A stretch of 64,000 nt of DNA from Rhodococcus rhodnii (lineage in GTDB: Bacteria > Actinomycetota > Actinomycetes > Mycobacteriales > Pseudonocardiaceae), in contig JOAA01000025.1 in NCBI GenBank assembly GCA_000720375.1, positions 1 through 64,000 of the forward strand, written 5' to 3'. Made by a program: the position numbers and the translations under genes. The notes below the pieces were generated by a model. That model did no database searches and was not told the DNA's origin. It was given only the letters and a program-made list of their open reading frames with translations. Below, piece by piece: positions 35,505-43,220 of the stretch (position 1 is its first letter; each line of letters opens with the position of its first letter).

Positions 35505-36596
35505 TCAGGGGCGCGGCTTGTGTACGGGCTTCGCGACCGGCTTGGTCGCGTCGGTGTTCTCGTCCGGCTCCGCGGGCTCCCAGTGCTCCTTCGGCGGCCC
35601 ACCGGCCGCCTCGGTCTGGCTGAGCGGCTTGAACGCCTTGGTCGGCGACTCGTCCGGACGACGCTCCTCCGGCAACGGGTCCAGCACCGGTGTCGCGTTC
35701 TCCAGCACGACGTCCGCGTCCTGGATCAGGCTGCGAGCCTGGCGCAACTGGTTGGCCACCCGGGTACGCAGCTGGCGCAGCGCGGCGACGCGCTGGGCTG
35801 CGTGACTGATCCGACGGTTGGCTTCCTCGGTCGCTTCGCGGACGCGGCGGTGGGCTTCCTCACTCGCTTCCTGCAGCCGGGCTTTGGCCTCGGTGATCGC
35901 GTCGTGCCTGCGGCGGTTGGCTTCTTCCGTCGCCTCGCGGACTCGGCGCTCGGCCTCGGACTTGCTGGTCGCTTCCTGCTCGGCCAGGGCACGCATCGAC
36001 TCCGTGCGGCGGGAGGCCATCGCGATCTCGAAGTCCTCTTCGACCTGGGCGCGCCGCTGCTCGGACTCGGCGTCCAGCCTGGCCCGCTCGTCCTGGCCGG
36101 CCTTGGTGATCTCCTCGGCCTCCTGGCGGGCTTTCGCCAGCACCTCGCGGTGCTCGGCCTCCATCTCGGCGCGCCGCGTGTCCAGGCCGCGCAGCATCTC
36201 CTCGTAACGGGCGCGCAGCGCGTTGGCGTCCGTCTCGGCCTTCGCCCTGATGTGCCCGGCCTCTGCTTCGGCGCGGGCCTTGGTCTCGGTCGCCTCGTCC
36301 TGCGCGAGGCGCAGCATCCGCTGCAGACGTTCGCTCAGGCCTTCCAGCGTGGTCGGCGGCAGCGACAGCCGCTCGATCTGGCCACGCATGTCGTCGATCT
36401 CGGAGCGGGCGATCTCCAGCTGGCGCGCCAGATCCGCCGCCTGGGAGACCGCCGCGTCGCGGTCGGCGGCGAGCAGGCGCATGTCCCGGTCCACCCGTTC
36501 CAGGTGCTCGTCGACTTGCGCACGGTTGTAGCCGCGCTTCGCGTAGTCGAAGCCTGCGCCAAGGGGTACGAGCTCACGCTCCTCGCCAAGAGCCAT
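35505..36596 (-). CDS. DivIVA-domain coiled-coil protein
   Basis: 363 residues from ATG 36596. The first ~60 residues resemble the DivIVA lipid-binding domain (FDYAKRGYNRAQVDEHLERV, then LAADRDAAVSQAADLARQL). A long Glu/Ala/Arg coiled coil follows to residue ~300 with repeated REATEEANRR and AKARLQEASEEAHRR blocks, ending in a Pro/Lys/Glu-rich tail (VAKPVHKPRP). It is longer in coiled coil than the main DivIVA/Wag31 and is probably an additional polar or cytoskeletal scaffold for hyphal growth. Single gene, divergent from the SPW protein gene. Confidence 0.85.
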   Translation of the reverse strand: MALGEERELVPLGAGFDYAKRGYNRAQVDEHLERVDRDMRLLAADRDAAVSQAADLARQLEIARSEIDDMRGQIERLSLPPTTLEGLSERLQRMLRLAQDEATETKARAEAEAGHIRAKAETDANALRARYEEMLRGLDTRRAEMEAEHREVLAKARQEAEEITKAGQDERARLDAESEQRRAQVEEDFEIAMASRRTESMRALAEQEATSKSEAERRVREATEEANRRRHDAITEAKARLQEASEEAHRRVREATEEANRRISHAAQRVAALRQLRTRVANQLRQARSLIQDADVVLENATPVLDPLPEERRPDESPTKAFKPLSQTEAAGGPPKEHWEPAEPDENTDATKPVAKPVHKPRP

Positions 36597-36724
36597 GCAC
36601 CCAACCTACCGCGAGTGGGATGCCGGCAAACCCACTCCCTTACCACGGCCGGAGACTTGACCGGCCGGCCAACCAAGCGCACTATCAAGACGTAGGACCT
36701 TTCTCCTTCGTGGAGGTGATCGCA

Positions 36725-37102
36725 ATGAGCGACGTGACGACCCCAGCGCGGGCCTGGACCCGTTGGCAGGACTGGGCGGAGGTGGTGCTCGGTGTGGTCG
36801 CGGTGCTCTCGCCGCTCTGGTTGGACACGACGAACACCGTGACCTGGACGTTGATCGTCCTTGGCGCGCTGATCGCACTGGACGGTCTGTTCTCGCTGGC
36901 AATGCCCGGCGTCGTCTACGGCGAGTACGTGCAGGTCGTGCTCGGCGTGCTGCTGTTCATCTCGCCGTGGGTCATGGGCTTCACCGACATGGCCGGCGCG
37001 ATGTGGAGCTCGTTCATCATCGGCGCGCTGACCCTGATCATGGGGCTGGCCGCGCTGCCGGCAGCCAACACCGCACACCGCGGGATGGCTGGCCAGCACT
37101 GA
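36725..37102 (+). CDS. SPW-repeat membrane protein
   Basis: 125 residues; ATG 36725 follows GGAGG by eight bases. Four membrane helices form two repeats, each ending in the SPW motif (LSPLWLDTTNT and ISPWVMGFTD). Members of this family are small integral membrane proteins of unknown function in actinobacteria and proteobacteria. No partner gene is obvious; a TetR gene follows 139 bases later. Confidence 0.88.
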   Translation: MSDVTTPARAWTRWQDWAEVVLGVVAVLSPLWLDTTNTVTWTLIVLGALIALDGLFSLAMPGVVYGEYVQVVLGVLLFISPWVMGFTDMAGAMWSSFIIGALTLIMGLAALPAANTAHRGMAGQH

Positions 37103-37241
37103 GATCAGAGGCTCAGGCGATCGAGCGCATGGGCGATTCCAAGCCTCAATCGCCGGAGCCTCTTAGCCCGCCCTTGTTGCGGAGTGCGTGCCGGACTTGA
37201 TGTGATGCCGGTGCGCATTCCGCTTGAGGGGGTTGTTGCCA

Positions 37242-37829
37242 GTGGCCCGGTCGAAGTCCGGTGACGATCCCTCGGCGAAGGAACGGATCCTCACCGCAGC
37301 AGAGAAATTGTTCGCCGAAACGGGTTTCGACGCCACGCCCACCTCACGTATCGCCGAAGCCGCGCGAGTGCCGAAGGGCCTCGTGCACTACTACTTCCGC
37401 CGCAAGTCAGACCTGTTGACCGCGCTGGTCAAGCGACTGCCGGACCAGTTCATCGAACCCGCACAAGTGGTGGTGCCGGGCGATGTGGCCGCGAGCCTGC
37501 GGCGGCTGGTCGCCGAGCTGGACGCCCGGCTTTCCGATTCCCGGCTGCTGTCGCACTTGCTGTGGCGGGAAGCCGACACCCACAAGGATGTCCGCGAAGC
37601 ACTGCAGGCGCGGTTCCAGACGATCGTCCACCAAGTCAAAGCGGTGATCATCGCCGCAGGCGCTGGCTCGATCGCGATGGCCGACGTCGACAGCGCGGCC
37701 GGCTTGTTCGCCCTTGCCGTGAGCTACCGGCATTCAGTCGCCCGGCATCCCGAAGACACCCCGATGATGGACCGTGAAGTGGAGTTCATCGCCGACGCCC
37801 TGACTCTGGGCGCGGGCGCGAAGACCTGA
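37242..37829 (+). CDS. TetR-family transcriptional regulator
   Basis: 195 residues. GTG 37242 is used, with GAGGGGG nine bases ahead; TTG codons a few positions upstream are possible. The helix-turn-helix is at about 15-60 (KERILTAAEKLFAETGFDAT, then VPKGLVHYYFRRKSDLL). The C-terminal ligand domain is not diagnostic. Its targets are unknown; the SPW-protein gene upstream or its own promoter are candidates. It is convergent with the small zinc-ribbon gene. Confidence 0.9.
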   Translation: MARSKSGDDPSAKERILTAAEKLFAETGFDATPTSRIAEAARVPKGLVHYYFRRKSDLLTALVKRLPDQFIEPAQVVVPGDVAASLRRLVAELDARLSDSRLLSHLLWREADTHKDVREALQARFQTIVHQVKAVIIAAGAGSIAMADVDSAAGLFALAVSYRHSVARHPEDTPMMDREVEFIADALTLGAGAKT

Positions 37830-37851
37830 ACAACGTAAGTAGGACCGCGCG

Positions 37852-37878
37852 CTGCTGCGGTGGCGTCAGCCGCAGCAG
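37852..37878. terminator. Possible shared hairpin between convergent genes
   Basis: CTGCTGCGG and CCGCAGCAG are perfect inverted copies with a nine-base loop, lying between the TetR gene and the 3' end of the zinc-ribbon gene, whose last codons it covers. There is no T-run, so termination is inferred from position. Confidence 0.4.
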
Positions 37879-38087
37879 CCCCCGCCGCAGCAACCGCCAC
37901 CACCCGAAGGCGCCATGGCGGGAGCGGAGCCTGCGCCGGCGCGGCCGCCGAGGCCTGCCATGGTCAGCAGTTTGACGGTGTCCGTGTGGCCCGCGGGGCA
38001 GGCGGCTGGCGCGCTCGACTCGCTCATCGGCCGGTTGACCTCGAACGTGTCGGCGCAGTCACGGCACTTGAACTCATAGGTCGGCAC
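37866..38087 (-). CDS. FmdB-type zinc-ribbon protein
   Basis: 73 residues from GTG 38087. It starts PTYEFKCRDCADTFEV and continues with a second CPAGH pair, a zinc ribbon of the FmdB/CxxC_CxxC family, which act as small putative regulators. The C-terminus is unusually Gly/Cys-rich (GGGGCCGGGCCG) with four adjacent cysteines that could bind metal. There is no ribosome site: TATATT lies seven bases before the GTG, so the mRNA is probably leaderless. Divergent from the next small gene. Confidence 0.85.
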   Translation of the reverse strand: MPTYEFKCRDCADTFEVNRPMSESSAPAACPAGHTDTVKLLTMAGLGGRAGAGSAPAMAPSGGGGCCGGGCCG

Positions 38088-38110
38088 GTATCGAAATATA
38101 GTTCTTGCCT
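38088..38110. promoter_or_regulatory. Overlapping divergent leaderless promoters
   Basis: The 23-base gap between the two GTG codons holds TATAGT (38097-38102, plus strand, eight bases before GTG 38111) and TATATT (38100-38095, minus strand, seven bases before GTG 38087). Both are at the distance expected for transcription starting at the first base of the codon. Their -10 elements share four bases, so the two polymerases cannot occupy them together. Confidence 0.55.
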
Positions 38111-38398
38111 GTGCCCCGACGGAACCGGACCAAGCGCGACGAGCCACGCCTCAGCGGCGCGGCTTCCTTGCAGCGCAGCGAGCAAGCGCCGGACGGTGAC
38201 TGGTATGTCCGGTCGGTTTCGGGCACCGCGACGACCAAGACGTATCGTTGCCCTGGCTGTGATCACGAGATCCGGCCGGGCACTCCGCATGTGGTGACAT
38301 GGCCCGCGGACGACTACGGCAGCGTGGAAGAACGCAGGCACTGGCATCGTGCCTGTTGGGAGGCTCGTCTGCGGCGCAGGCCGACTAGGCGCGCCTGA
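38111..38398 (+). CDS. Small conserved actinobacterial protein with zinc-finger-like pattern
   Basis: 95 residues from GTG 38111, a probable leaderless start (TTG 38105 is an alternative). A basic N-terminus (VPRRNRTKRDEPRL) leads to WYVRSVSGTATTKTYRCPGC, then HEIRPGTPHVVTWP and RRHWHRACWEARL. The CxxC with later HxxxC could bind zinc. Such proteins are widespread in actinobacteria without a known role. Its last 14 bases overlap the end of the convergent cyclase gene. Confidence 0.75.
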   Translation: MPRRNRTKRDEPRLSGAASLQRSEQAPDGDWYVRSVSGTATTKTYRCPGCDHEIRPGTPHVVTWPADDYGSVEERRHWHRACWEARLRRRPTRRA

Positions 38399-39347
38399 GC
38401 ACCGACGGCTTGAGCCGGTGGAAGCCGCGCACGGACACCGGGCGCCGCTGCCGAATCACGTAAGCCCGATCGCCCTCCAGCGCGGCAGCCATCTCCGAGT
38501 CGATCAACACCGCGCCCGGGTGGCAGATGGATGTCAGGCGGCTCGCGATGTTCACGGTCGATCCGTAGATGTCGCCGAACCTGCTCAGCACCCGCCCGTA
38601 CGCCAAACCCGCGCGCAGCGAAGGCAGTTCGGGGTCCTTTTCGGCCAATTCGACCAGGGTCAGTGCGATGTCCGCGCCTGCCTGCGGTGTGTCCGCCACG
38701 AACAGGACCTCGTCGCCGAGCATCTTCACCACGCGGCCGCGATGTTCGGCGATCGATTGCGTCACAGTGGTTTCGAACCGTTCCAGGACGGACGCCAGCT
38801 CGGTTTCGCTTGACCGGCGGGTGAGGCTCGTATAGCCGACCATGTCCGCGAATCCGACGGCCTGGCTGCCTTCTTCCAGGGGTTCTTCGGGCGCCGCGAG
38901 CGCACGGCCCGCGTACGCGGCGAGCTGACGGCGCCAGGTGAAGTTGTGCAGCCGTTCCAGGTCCGGGATCAGGCGGTCGATGAAACGGGCGAAACCGCGC
39001 TCGTCCTGCAGCAACGCCGGCTGCGCGGCCACGAGTTCGCGCAGCACGTGGATCTCCATCTCGGCGATCCTCGACACGTGCTGGCCCAGCACGCGGGCGA
39101 TCGAGTTCTGCACGGACAGGTCGTACAGCCCGAGGTCGGCCAGTTCCTGCACCATCCGCAGGGCTTCGACGTCGTTGTCGGTGAACACCACTTCGTCGTC
39201 GCCGACGCTGGCGAAACCCAGTGACCGCCACAGTTCCGTGGCGCGTTCCAGCGGCACGCCCGCTTTCTCGGCGACCTCGTGCCGCGTGTACTTCCGTCGG
39301 CCACCCAGCAGGACGCGTTCGATCCTGGCTTGCAGGGACTCGCTCAC
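38385..39347 (-). CDS. Class III adenylate cyclase with N-terminal regulatory domain
   Basis: 320 residues from GTG 39347, which overlaps the stop of the stress-protein gene. The N-terminal ~150 residues are helical and similar in style to the pH-sensing regulatory domain of mycobacterial Rv1264/Rv2212 cyclases (GRRKYTRHEVAEKAGVPLER, HVLRELVAAQPALLQDE). The cyclase domain is at ~165-310: VGFADMVGYTSLTRR (first metal Asp), MLGDEVLFVADTP (second metal Asp) and FGDIYGSTVNIASRL (adenine/transition-state Asn and Arg). It should form cAMP in the cytoplasm as a dimer. Cotranscribed with the universal stress protein. Confidence 0.92.
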   Translation of the reverse strand: MSESLQARIERVLLGGRRKYTRHEVAEKAGVPLERATELWRSLGFASVGDDEVVFTDNDVEALRMVQELADLGLYDLSVQNSIARVLGQHVSRIAEMEIHVLRELVAAQPALLQDERGFARFIDRLIPDLERLHNFTWRRQLAAYAGRALAAPEEPLEEGSQAVGFADMVGYTSLTRRSSETELASVLERFETTVTQSIAEHRGRVVKMLGDEVLFVADTPQAGADIALTLVELAEKDPELPSLRAGLAYGRVLSRFGDIYGSTVNIASRLTSICHPGAVLIDSEMAAALEGDRAYVIRQRRPVSVRGFHRLKPSVLRRA

Positions 39348-39796
39348 GTGGTGTGCACGATGAGTACGTCGACGCCGGATTTCCGGGCGACCTCGGAGGG
39401 CACTGAGCCCAGGATCCGGCCGGCCAGCGTGTTCAGGCCGCGGTTGCCGACCACGAGCAAGTCGGCCGACCGCTCCTTGACCAGCTTGGTCAGCGTCGGC
39501 ACCGGGTCACCGACCACGGCGACCGTGTCGATCTTGTCCGCGCCGGCTTGGGTGGCACGTTCCGACGCGGTCCGGACGGTGTCCTCGGCCGGCGCGGAGC
39601 CGACGACCTGATAGGCGACGTCGCTGCCGAGCTCGTCCTGTGCGTGTTCGACGTCACGCTGGCTCGCGGGTTGGTAGGCGCACGCGATGACCAGCGTCGC
39701 GCCCGTGGACGCGGCCACGGCGGCGGCTTTGTCGACCGCGCGATACGACGAGTCCGAACCGTCCGTGCCGACGACAATGGTCTGGTAGGCAGCCAT
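39344..39796 (-). CDS. Universal stress protein (UspA family)
   Basis: 150 residues from ATG 39796. The alpha/beta Usp fold starts TIVVGTDGSDSSYRAVDKAA and carries the ATP-binding G-x2-G-x9-G-S/T pattern in VVGNRGLNTLAGRILGSVPSEV. It probably binds ATP and responds to dormancy or energy stress. Its stop overlaps the cyclase start by four bases, tying a nucleotide-binding stress protein to a cAMP-producing enzyme. Confidence 0.92.
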   Translation of the reverse strand: MAAYQTIVVGTDGSDSSYRAVDKAAAVAASTGATLVIACAYQPASQRDVEHAQDELGSDVAYQVVGSAPAEDTVRTASERATQAGADKIDTVAVVGDPVPTLTKLVKERSADLLVVGNRGLNTLAGRILGSVPSEVARKSGVDVLIVHTT

Positions 39797-39868
39797 GGGA
39801 GCCCTCCTCGGCGATCTACTGCGGGTAACTTACCCGTTCGTAAGCGAGCGACACACCTCACACCGCGC

Positions 39869-39990
39869 GTGTCCACCACTCCAGCACGGTGTGTCCACCT
39901 TTCGAGCACACCGAAATTCCCATGCGCTGCGAGTTCGTGCGATTTCACTGTGCCGGAATGGTCGACACACTGTGCCGCAATGGTGGACAC
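39869..39990. promoter_or_regulatory. Four-copy 22/23-bp repeat array (two head-to-tail pairs facing each other)
   Basis: Copies start GTGTCCACC and end in a GCAC-containing block. R1 39869-39891 and R2 39891-39913 are on the plus strand; R3 39946-39968 and R4 39968-39990 on the minus strand. Spacing is exactly 22 bases within each pair, and R1 and R4 agree at 19 of 23 positions when read in the same direction. The gap between pairs is 32 bases. It lies between the stress-protein gene and the hydroxyacyl-CoA dehydrogenase gene, about 100 bases before the latter's start, as expected for multiple operators of one regulator. Confidence 0.7.
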
Positions 39991-40091
39991 GGGCATCTTT
40001 CTCGATACTGAGGCGTAGTTCACGGAATTTTGCCGGATTGCCGGGGCATCGTGGTTACCCAACGGTAAGGACCCGGCCTTGGAGGTTTCCG

Positions 40092-41870
40092 GTGAGTCGC
40101 GAGTTCAGGCAAGTTGGCGTGGTCGGTCTCGGTATTCAGGGTGCCGGGGTCGCGGAGGTGTTCGCGCGTGCCGGATTCGCGGTAGTCGGCGTGGAGGTCG
40201 ACCCGGAAAGCCTTGAGCACGGCCGTGGCCTGATCGAGCACTCGACCGAACGCGCCGTCGCGGGCGGCAAGCTGACCGAGGACGAGCGGACCGCGCTGCT
40301 CGGCCGGATCAGCTACACCACCAGGCTCGCCGACGTGTCGGAGTGCGACATCGTGATCGAGGCCGTCACCGAGCAGTTCGAGCTGAAGGCGACGGTGTTC
40401 GCCGAGCTCGACCGGATCACCCGGCCGGAGACCATCCTGGCGACGAACACCTCCTCGCTGTCGGTCACCGAGATCGGTGTCCACACTGGACGACCGGAGC
40501 GGGTCGTCGGCACGCACTTCTTCAACCCCGCGCCGGTGCTCAAGCTGGTCGAGGTGGTGCGCACGGTGGTCACCGAGCCTGCCGTGATCACGGACGTGAC
40601 CGCCCTGATCGAGCAGGTCGGCAAGACCGCGCTGGTGATCGGCGACCGGGCCGGTTTCCTGTCCAACTCGCTGCTGTTCAGCTACCTCAACCACGCGGTG
40701 CGGATGTACGAGCAGAAGTACGCCAGCCGCGAGGACCTCGACGCCGCGATGCGCTACGGCTGCGGCTACCCGATGGGCCCGCTGGCCCTGCTCGACCTGA
40801 TCGGCTTGGACATCGCGTCGGAAATCCTGGACACGATGTACAAGCAGTCCCGCGACCGGCTGCACGCCCCTGCCCCGCTGCTCAAGCAGATGATCACCGC
40901 GGGCCTGCTTGGCCGCAAGAGCGGCCGCGGTTTCTACACCTACCAGGAGCCAGGCTCCCCGGTCGTGGTGCCGGACGCCAAGACCCCGAAGAGGTCCACT
41001 GAGGACGGAGTCACGCCGAGGGACGTCGCCAGGGTCGGCGTGGTCGGCACGGGTACGATGGCGACCGGCATCGCCGAGGTGTTCGCCAAGAAGGGCTTCG
41101 ACGTCGTACTGCGCGCCCGCAGCGAGGACAAGGCGAACGCGGCCGTGGCGAAGGTCCGCAAGTCGCTGGACCGCGCGGTGGCCAAAGGCCGACTGTCCGA
41201 AGAGGACCGTGACAAGGTGCTCGCCAAGATCGTGCCAGCGGTCGAGTTCGAGGAGCTCGCCGACTGCGACCTGGTGATCGAGGCCGTGGCCGAGGACCTT
41301 TCGGTGAAGCGGGCGGTGTTCGGCGCTTTGGACGAGGTCTGCAAGCCCGGCACGGTCCTCGCGACCACCACTTCCTCGTTGCCGGTGATCGAATGCGCGG
41401 CCGCGACTTCACGGCCTGCCGACGTGATCGGTCTGCACTTCTTCAACCCGGCCCAGGTGATGAAGCTCGTCGAGGTCGTCGACACGATCGCGACGAGCGC
41501 CGACGTGGTCGCCACGGCCCACGCGATCTGCGAGAAGGTCGGCAAGCATCCGGTGCACTGCGGCGACCGCGCCGGGTTCATCGTGAACGCCTTGCTGTTC
41601 CCGTATCTCAACGACGCGGTGAAGCTCGTCGAGGCGCACTACGCCTCGGCCGAAGAGGTCGACAACGCGATGAAGACCGCGTGCAGCCTGCCGATGGGCC
41701 CCTTCGAACTGCTGGACGTCGTCGGACTCGACGTGTCACTGGCGATCGAGCGGACCCTGTACAACGAGTTCCGCGAGCCCGGGTTCGCTCCGGCGCCGTT
41801 GCTGGAGCACCTGGTCACAGCCGGGCGGCTGGGTCGTAAGACCGGCAAGGGTTTCCGCGACTACACGTGA
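40092..41870 (+). CDS. Two-unit 3-hydroxyacyl-CoA dehydrogenase
   Basis: 592 residues from GTG 40092 with GGAGG six bases ahead. It consists of two complete 3-hydroxybutyryl-CoA dehydrogenase-like units in tandem, ~1-290 and ~310-590. Each has an NAD site (VGVVGLGIQGAGVAEVFARA; VGVVGTGTMATGIAEVFA), an ATNTSS/ATTTSSL loop with Ser, a catalytic His in GTHFFNPAPVLKLVEVV and GLHFFNPAQVMKLVEVV, and a C-terminal helical domain ending GLLGRKSGRGFYTY and GRLGRKTGKGFRDYT. The NAD motif of the first copy has GIQ in place of GTM. It should oxidise or reduce 3-hydroxyacyl-CoA, e.g. between acetoacetyl-CoA and 3-hydroxybutyryl-CoA. The four-copy repeat array lies in its promoter region. Confidence 0.92.
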   Translation: MSREFRQVGVVGLGIQGAGVAEVFARAGFAVVGVEVDPESLEHGRGLIEHSTERAVAGGKLTEDERTALLGRISYTTRLADVSECDIVIEAVTEQFELKATVFAELDRITRPETILATNTSSLSVTEIGVHTGRPERVVGTHFFNPAPVLKLVEVVRTVVTEPAVITDVTALIEQVGKTALVIGDRAGFLSNSLLFSYLNHAVRMYEQKYASREDLDAAMRYGCGYPMGPLALLDLIGLDIASEILDTMYKQSRDRLHAPAPLLKQMITAGLLGRKSGRGFYTYQEPGSPVVVPDAKTPKRSTEDGVTPRDVARVGVVGTGTMATGIAEVFAKKGFDVVLRARSEDKANAAVAKVRKSLDRAVAKGRLSEEDRDKVLAKIVPAVEFEELADCDLVIEAVAEDLSVKRAVFGALDEVCKPGTVLATTTSSLPVIECAAATSRPADVIGLHFFNPAQVMKLVEVVDTIATSADVVATAHAICEKVGKHPVHCGDRAGFIVNALLFPYLNDAVKLVEAHYASAEEVDNAMKTACSLPMGPFELLDVVGLDVSLAIERTLYNEFREPGFAPAPLLEHLVTAGRLGRKTGKGFRDYT

Positions 41871-41924
41871 AACCCTCGTGAGTGTTTCGGCCGGTTAGAA
41901 CCGGCCGAAACACTCACGAGGGTT
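41871..41924. terminator. Perfect 26-bp inverted repeat between convergent genes
   Basis: The 26 bases after the dehydrogenase stop (from AACCCTCGTGAGTGTTTCGG) are repeated without error in inverse orientation after a two-base spacer, ending on the last base of the P450 stop. In RNA from either side this is one long hairpin, so it should stop both transcripts. There is no T-run. The symmetry exceeds ordinary terminators. Confidence 0.75.
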
Positions 41925-43090
41925 CACCAGGCGACGGGCAGTTCGGACGGGTTGAACGTGATGCCGTCGTTGAGACCTGGCAGCTGTTCGAACGGCACGG
42001 CAAGGCGCAATCCGGGGAAGCGGGTGGCCAGTGCCCGGTAGGCGACCGCCAACTCGACACGGGCGAGTTGCTGGCCGAGGCACTGGTGAATCCCGTGTCC
42101 AAAAGCGACATGACCGGCGGCACGCCTGCCTGGCGTGATCAGGTCCGGATCACTGAAGCACGCGGGGTCACGGTTGGCGGCCTGCAACGAAACCGTGACC
42201 ACCTCGCCCTTCTTGATCAGTTGGCCGACCACGGTCACGTCGTCGAGCGCCGCGCGTACCGCGAACGGCACGGTCGTGAGGTGACGCAACAGTTCCTCAA
42301 CGGTCTGGTCGACTGTCGCGGGGTCGCGCGCGGCTTCGAAGAGCGTTGGTGACCGCAGCATCGCGAGTGTGCCGAGCGAGATCATGTGCGCGGTGGTGCC
42401 GATGCCCGCGCCGAGCAGGAACAGGCCGATGGTGGTCAGTTCCACGTCGTCCAGGCCGGTCTCGGTCAACCCGCTGAGCAGATCGTCGGACGGCGCGGCC
42501 CGCTTCGCGGCGACCAAGTCGCCCATGTACTGCTTCAGATCGGCCATCGCCGCGGCGAACTCGTCCGATACCGCGCCAACGCCGGTCACCAGGATCGCCT
42601 GCGCCTGGAACCGTGCCCGATCCTGATAGGGCACGCCCAGCAGCTCGCAAATCGTCACCGCGGGGATCGGCTCGGCGTACGCACGCACCAGATCGACCGG
42701 AGGCCCCTGCTTCTCCATGGCGTCAAGGTGTTCCGCGGTCGTCTGCTCGATGCGGTCGGTGAGCTGGCGCATCCGGTGCACGGTGAACTGGCCGACGAGC
42801 ATCCGCCGGTAGCGGGTGTGGTCGGGGGCGTCCATTCCCGAGAAATCACCAGGTTCCGCCGGTGGCAACGTCGCGTCCGCGCCTGGCATGGGATTGGCGA
42901 GCAGCTCGTACCGGGCGCTGAACCGTGGATCGGCGAGCACGGCACGTGCGGCCGCACGACTGGTGGCCAGCCACCCCTCGGTGCCGTTGGGATAAACCAT
43001 ACGGGTCAACGCCTTCTGGCCGCGAAGCTCCTCGGGTGGGTCGAACGGCCGGTCAGCCGGCCGGCTCAGTGGCAGTCCTGGCAACAGCAT
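41924..43090 (-). CDS. Cytochrome P450
   Basis: 388 residues from ATG 43090 (GGGAGGAG six bases ahead). The heme loop FGHGIHQCLGQQLAR puts the thiolate at Cys337; ExxR is E266-R269 (EELLRHL), and MDAPDHTRYRRMLVGQF is the usual bacterial P450 N-terminal mark. The I helix reads LLGAGIGTTAHM, where the acid normally before the Thr is Gly231. Such P450s can differ in proton delivery. No ferredoxin gene is adjacent. Divergent from a regulator whose palindromic operator-like site lies in the shared promoter region. Substrate unknown. Confidence 0.93.
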   Translation of the reverse strand: MLLPGLPLSRPADRPFDPPEELRGQKALTRMVYPNGTEGWLATSRAAARAVLADPRFSARYELLANPMPGADATLPPAEPGDFSGMDAPDHTRYRRMLVGQFTVHRMRQLTDRIEQTTAEHLDAMEKQGPPVDLVRAYAEPIPAVTICELLGVPYQDRARFQAQAILVTGVGAVSDEFAAAMADLKQYMGDLVAAKRAAPSDDLLSGLTETGLDDVELTTIGLFLLGAGIGTTAHMISLGTLAMLRSPTLFEAARDPATVDQTVEELLRHLTTVPFAVRAALDDVTVVGQLIKKGEVVTVSLQAANRDPACFSDPDLITPGRRAAGHVAFGHGIHQCLGQQLARVELAVAYRALATRFPGLRLAVPFEQLPGLNDGITFNPSELPVAW

Positions 43091-43184
43091 CTTCTCCTCC
43101 CTCAGTTGCGTTCATCCCACGGTAAACTGGATTCAGTGCCTGGATCGCCCACGAAAGGCAATCCTTGCAGTGGTTCTGACGGTG

Positions 43185-43204
43185 AACGCAACGATCGTTG
43201 CGTT
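43185..43204. promoter_or_regulatory. Perfect 20-bp palindrome, probable operator
   Basis: AACGCAACGATCGTTGCGTT is fully symmetrical and ends 16 bases before the regulator's start codon. A half copy (GTTGCGTT, 43105-43112) is just upstream of the P450 start. The arrangement fits autoregulation and control of the divergent P450 gene by the regulator at 43221. Confidence 0.65.
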
Positions 43205-43220
43205 GATTCCGGGAGGGAAC

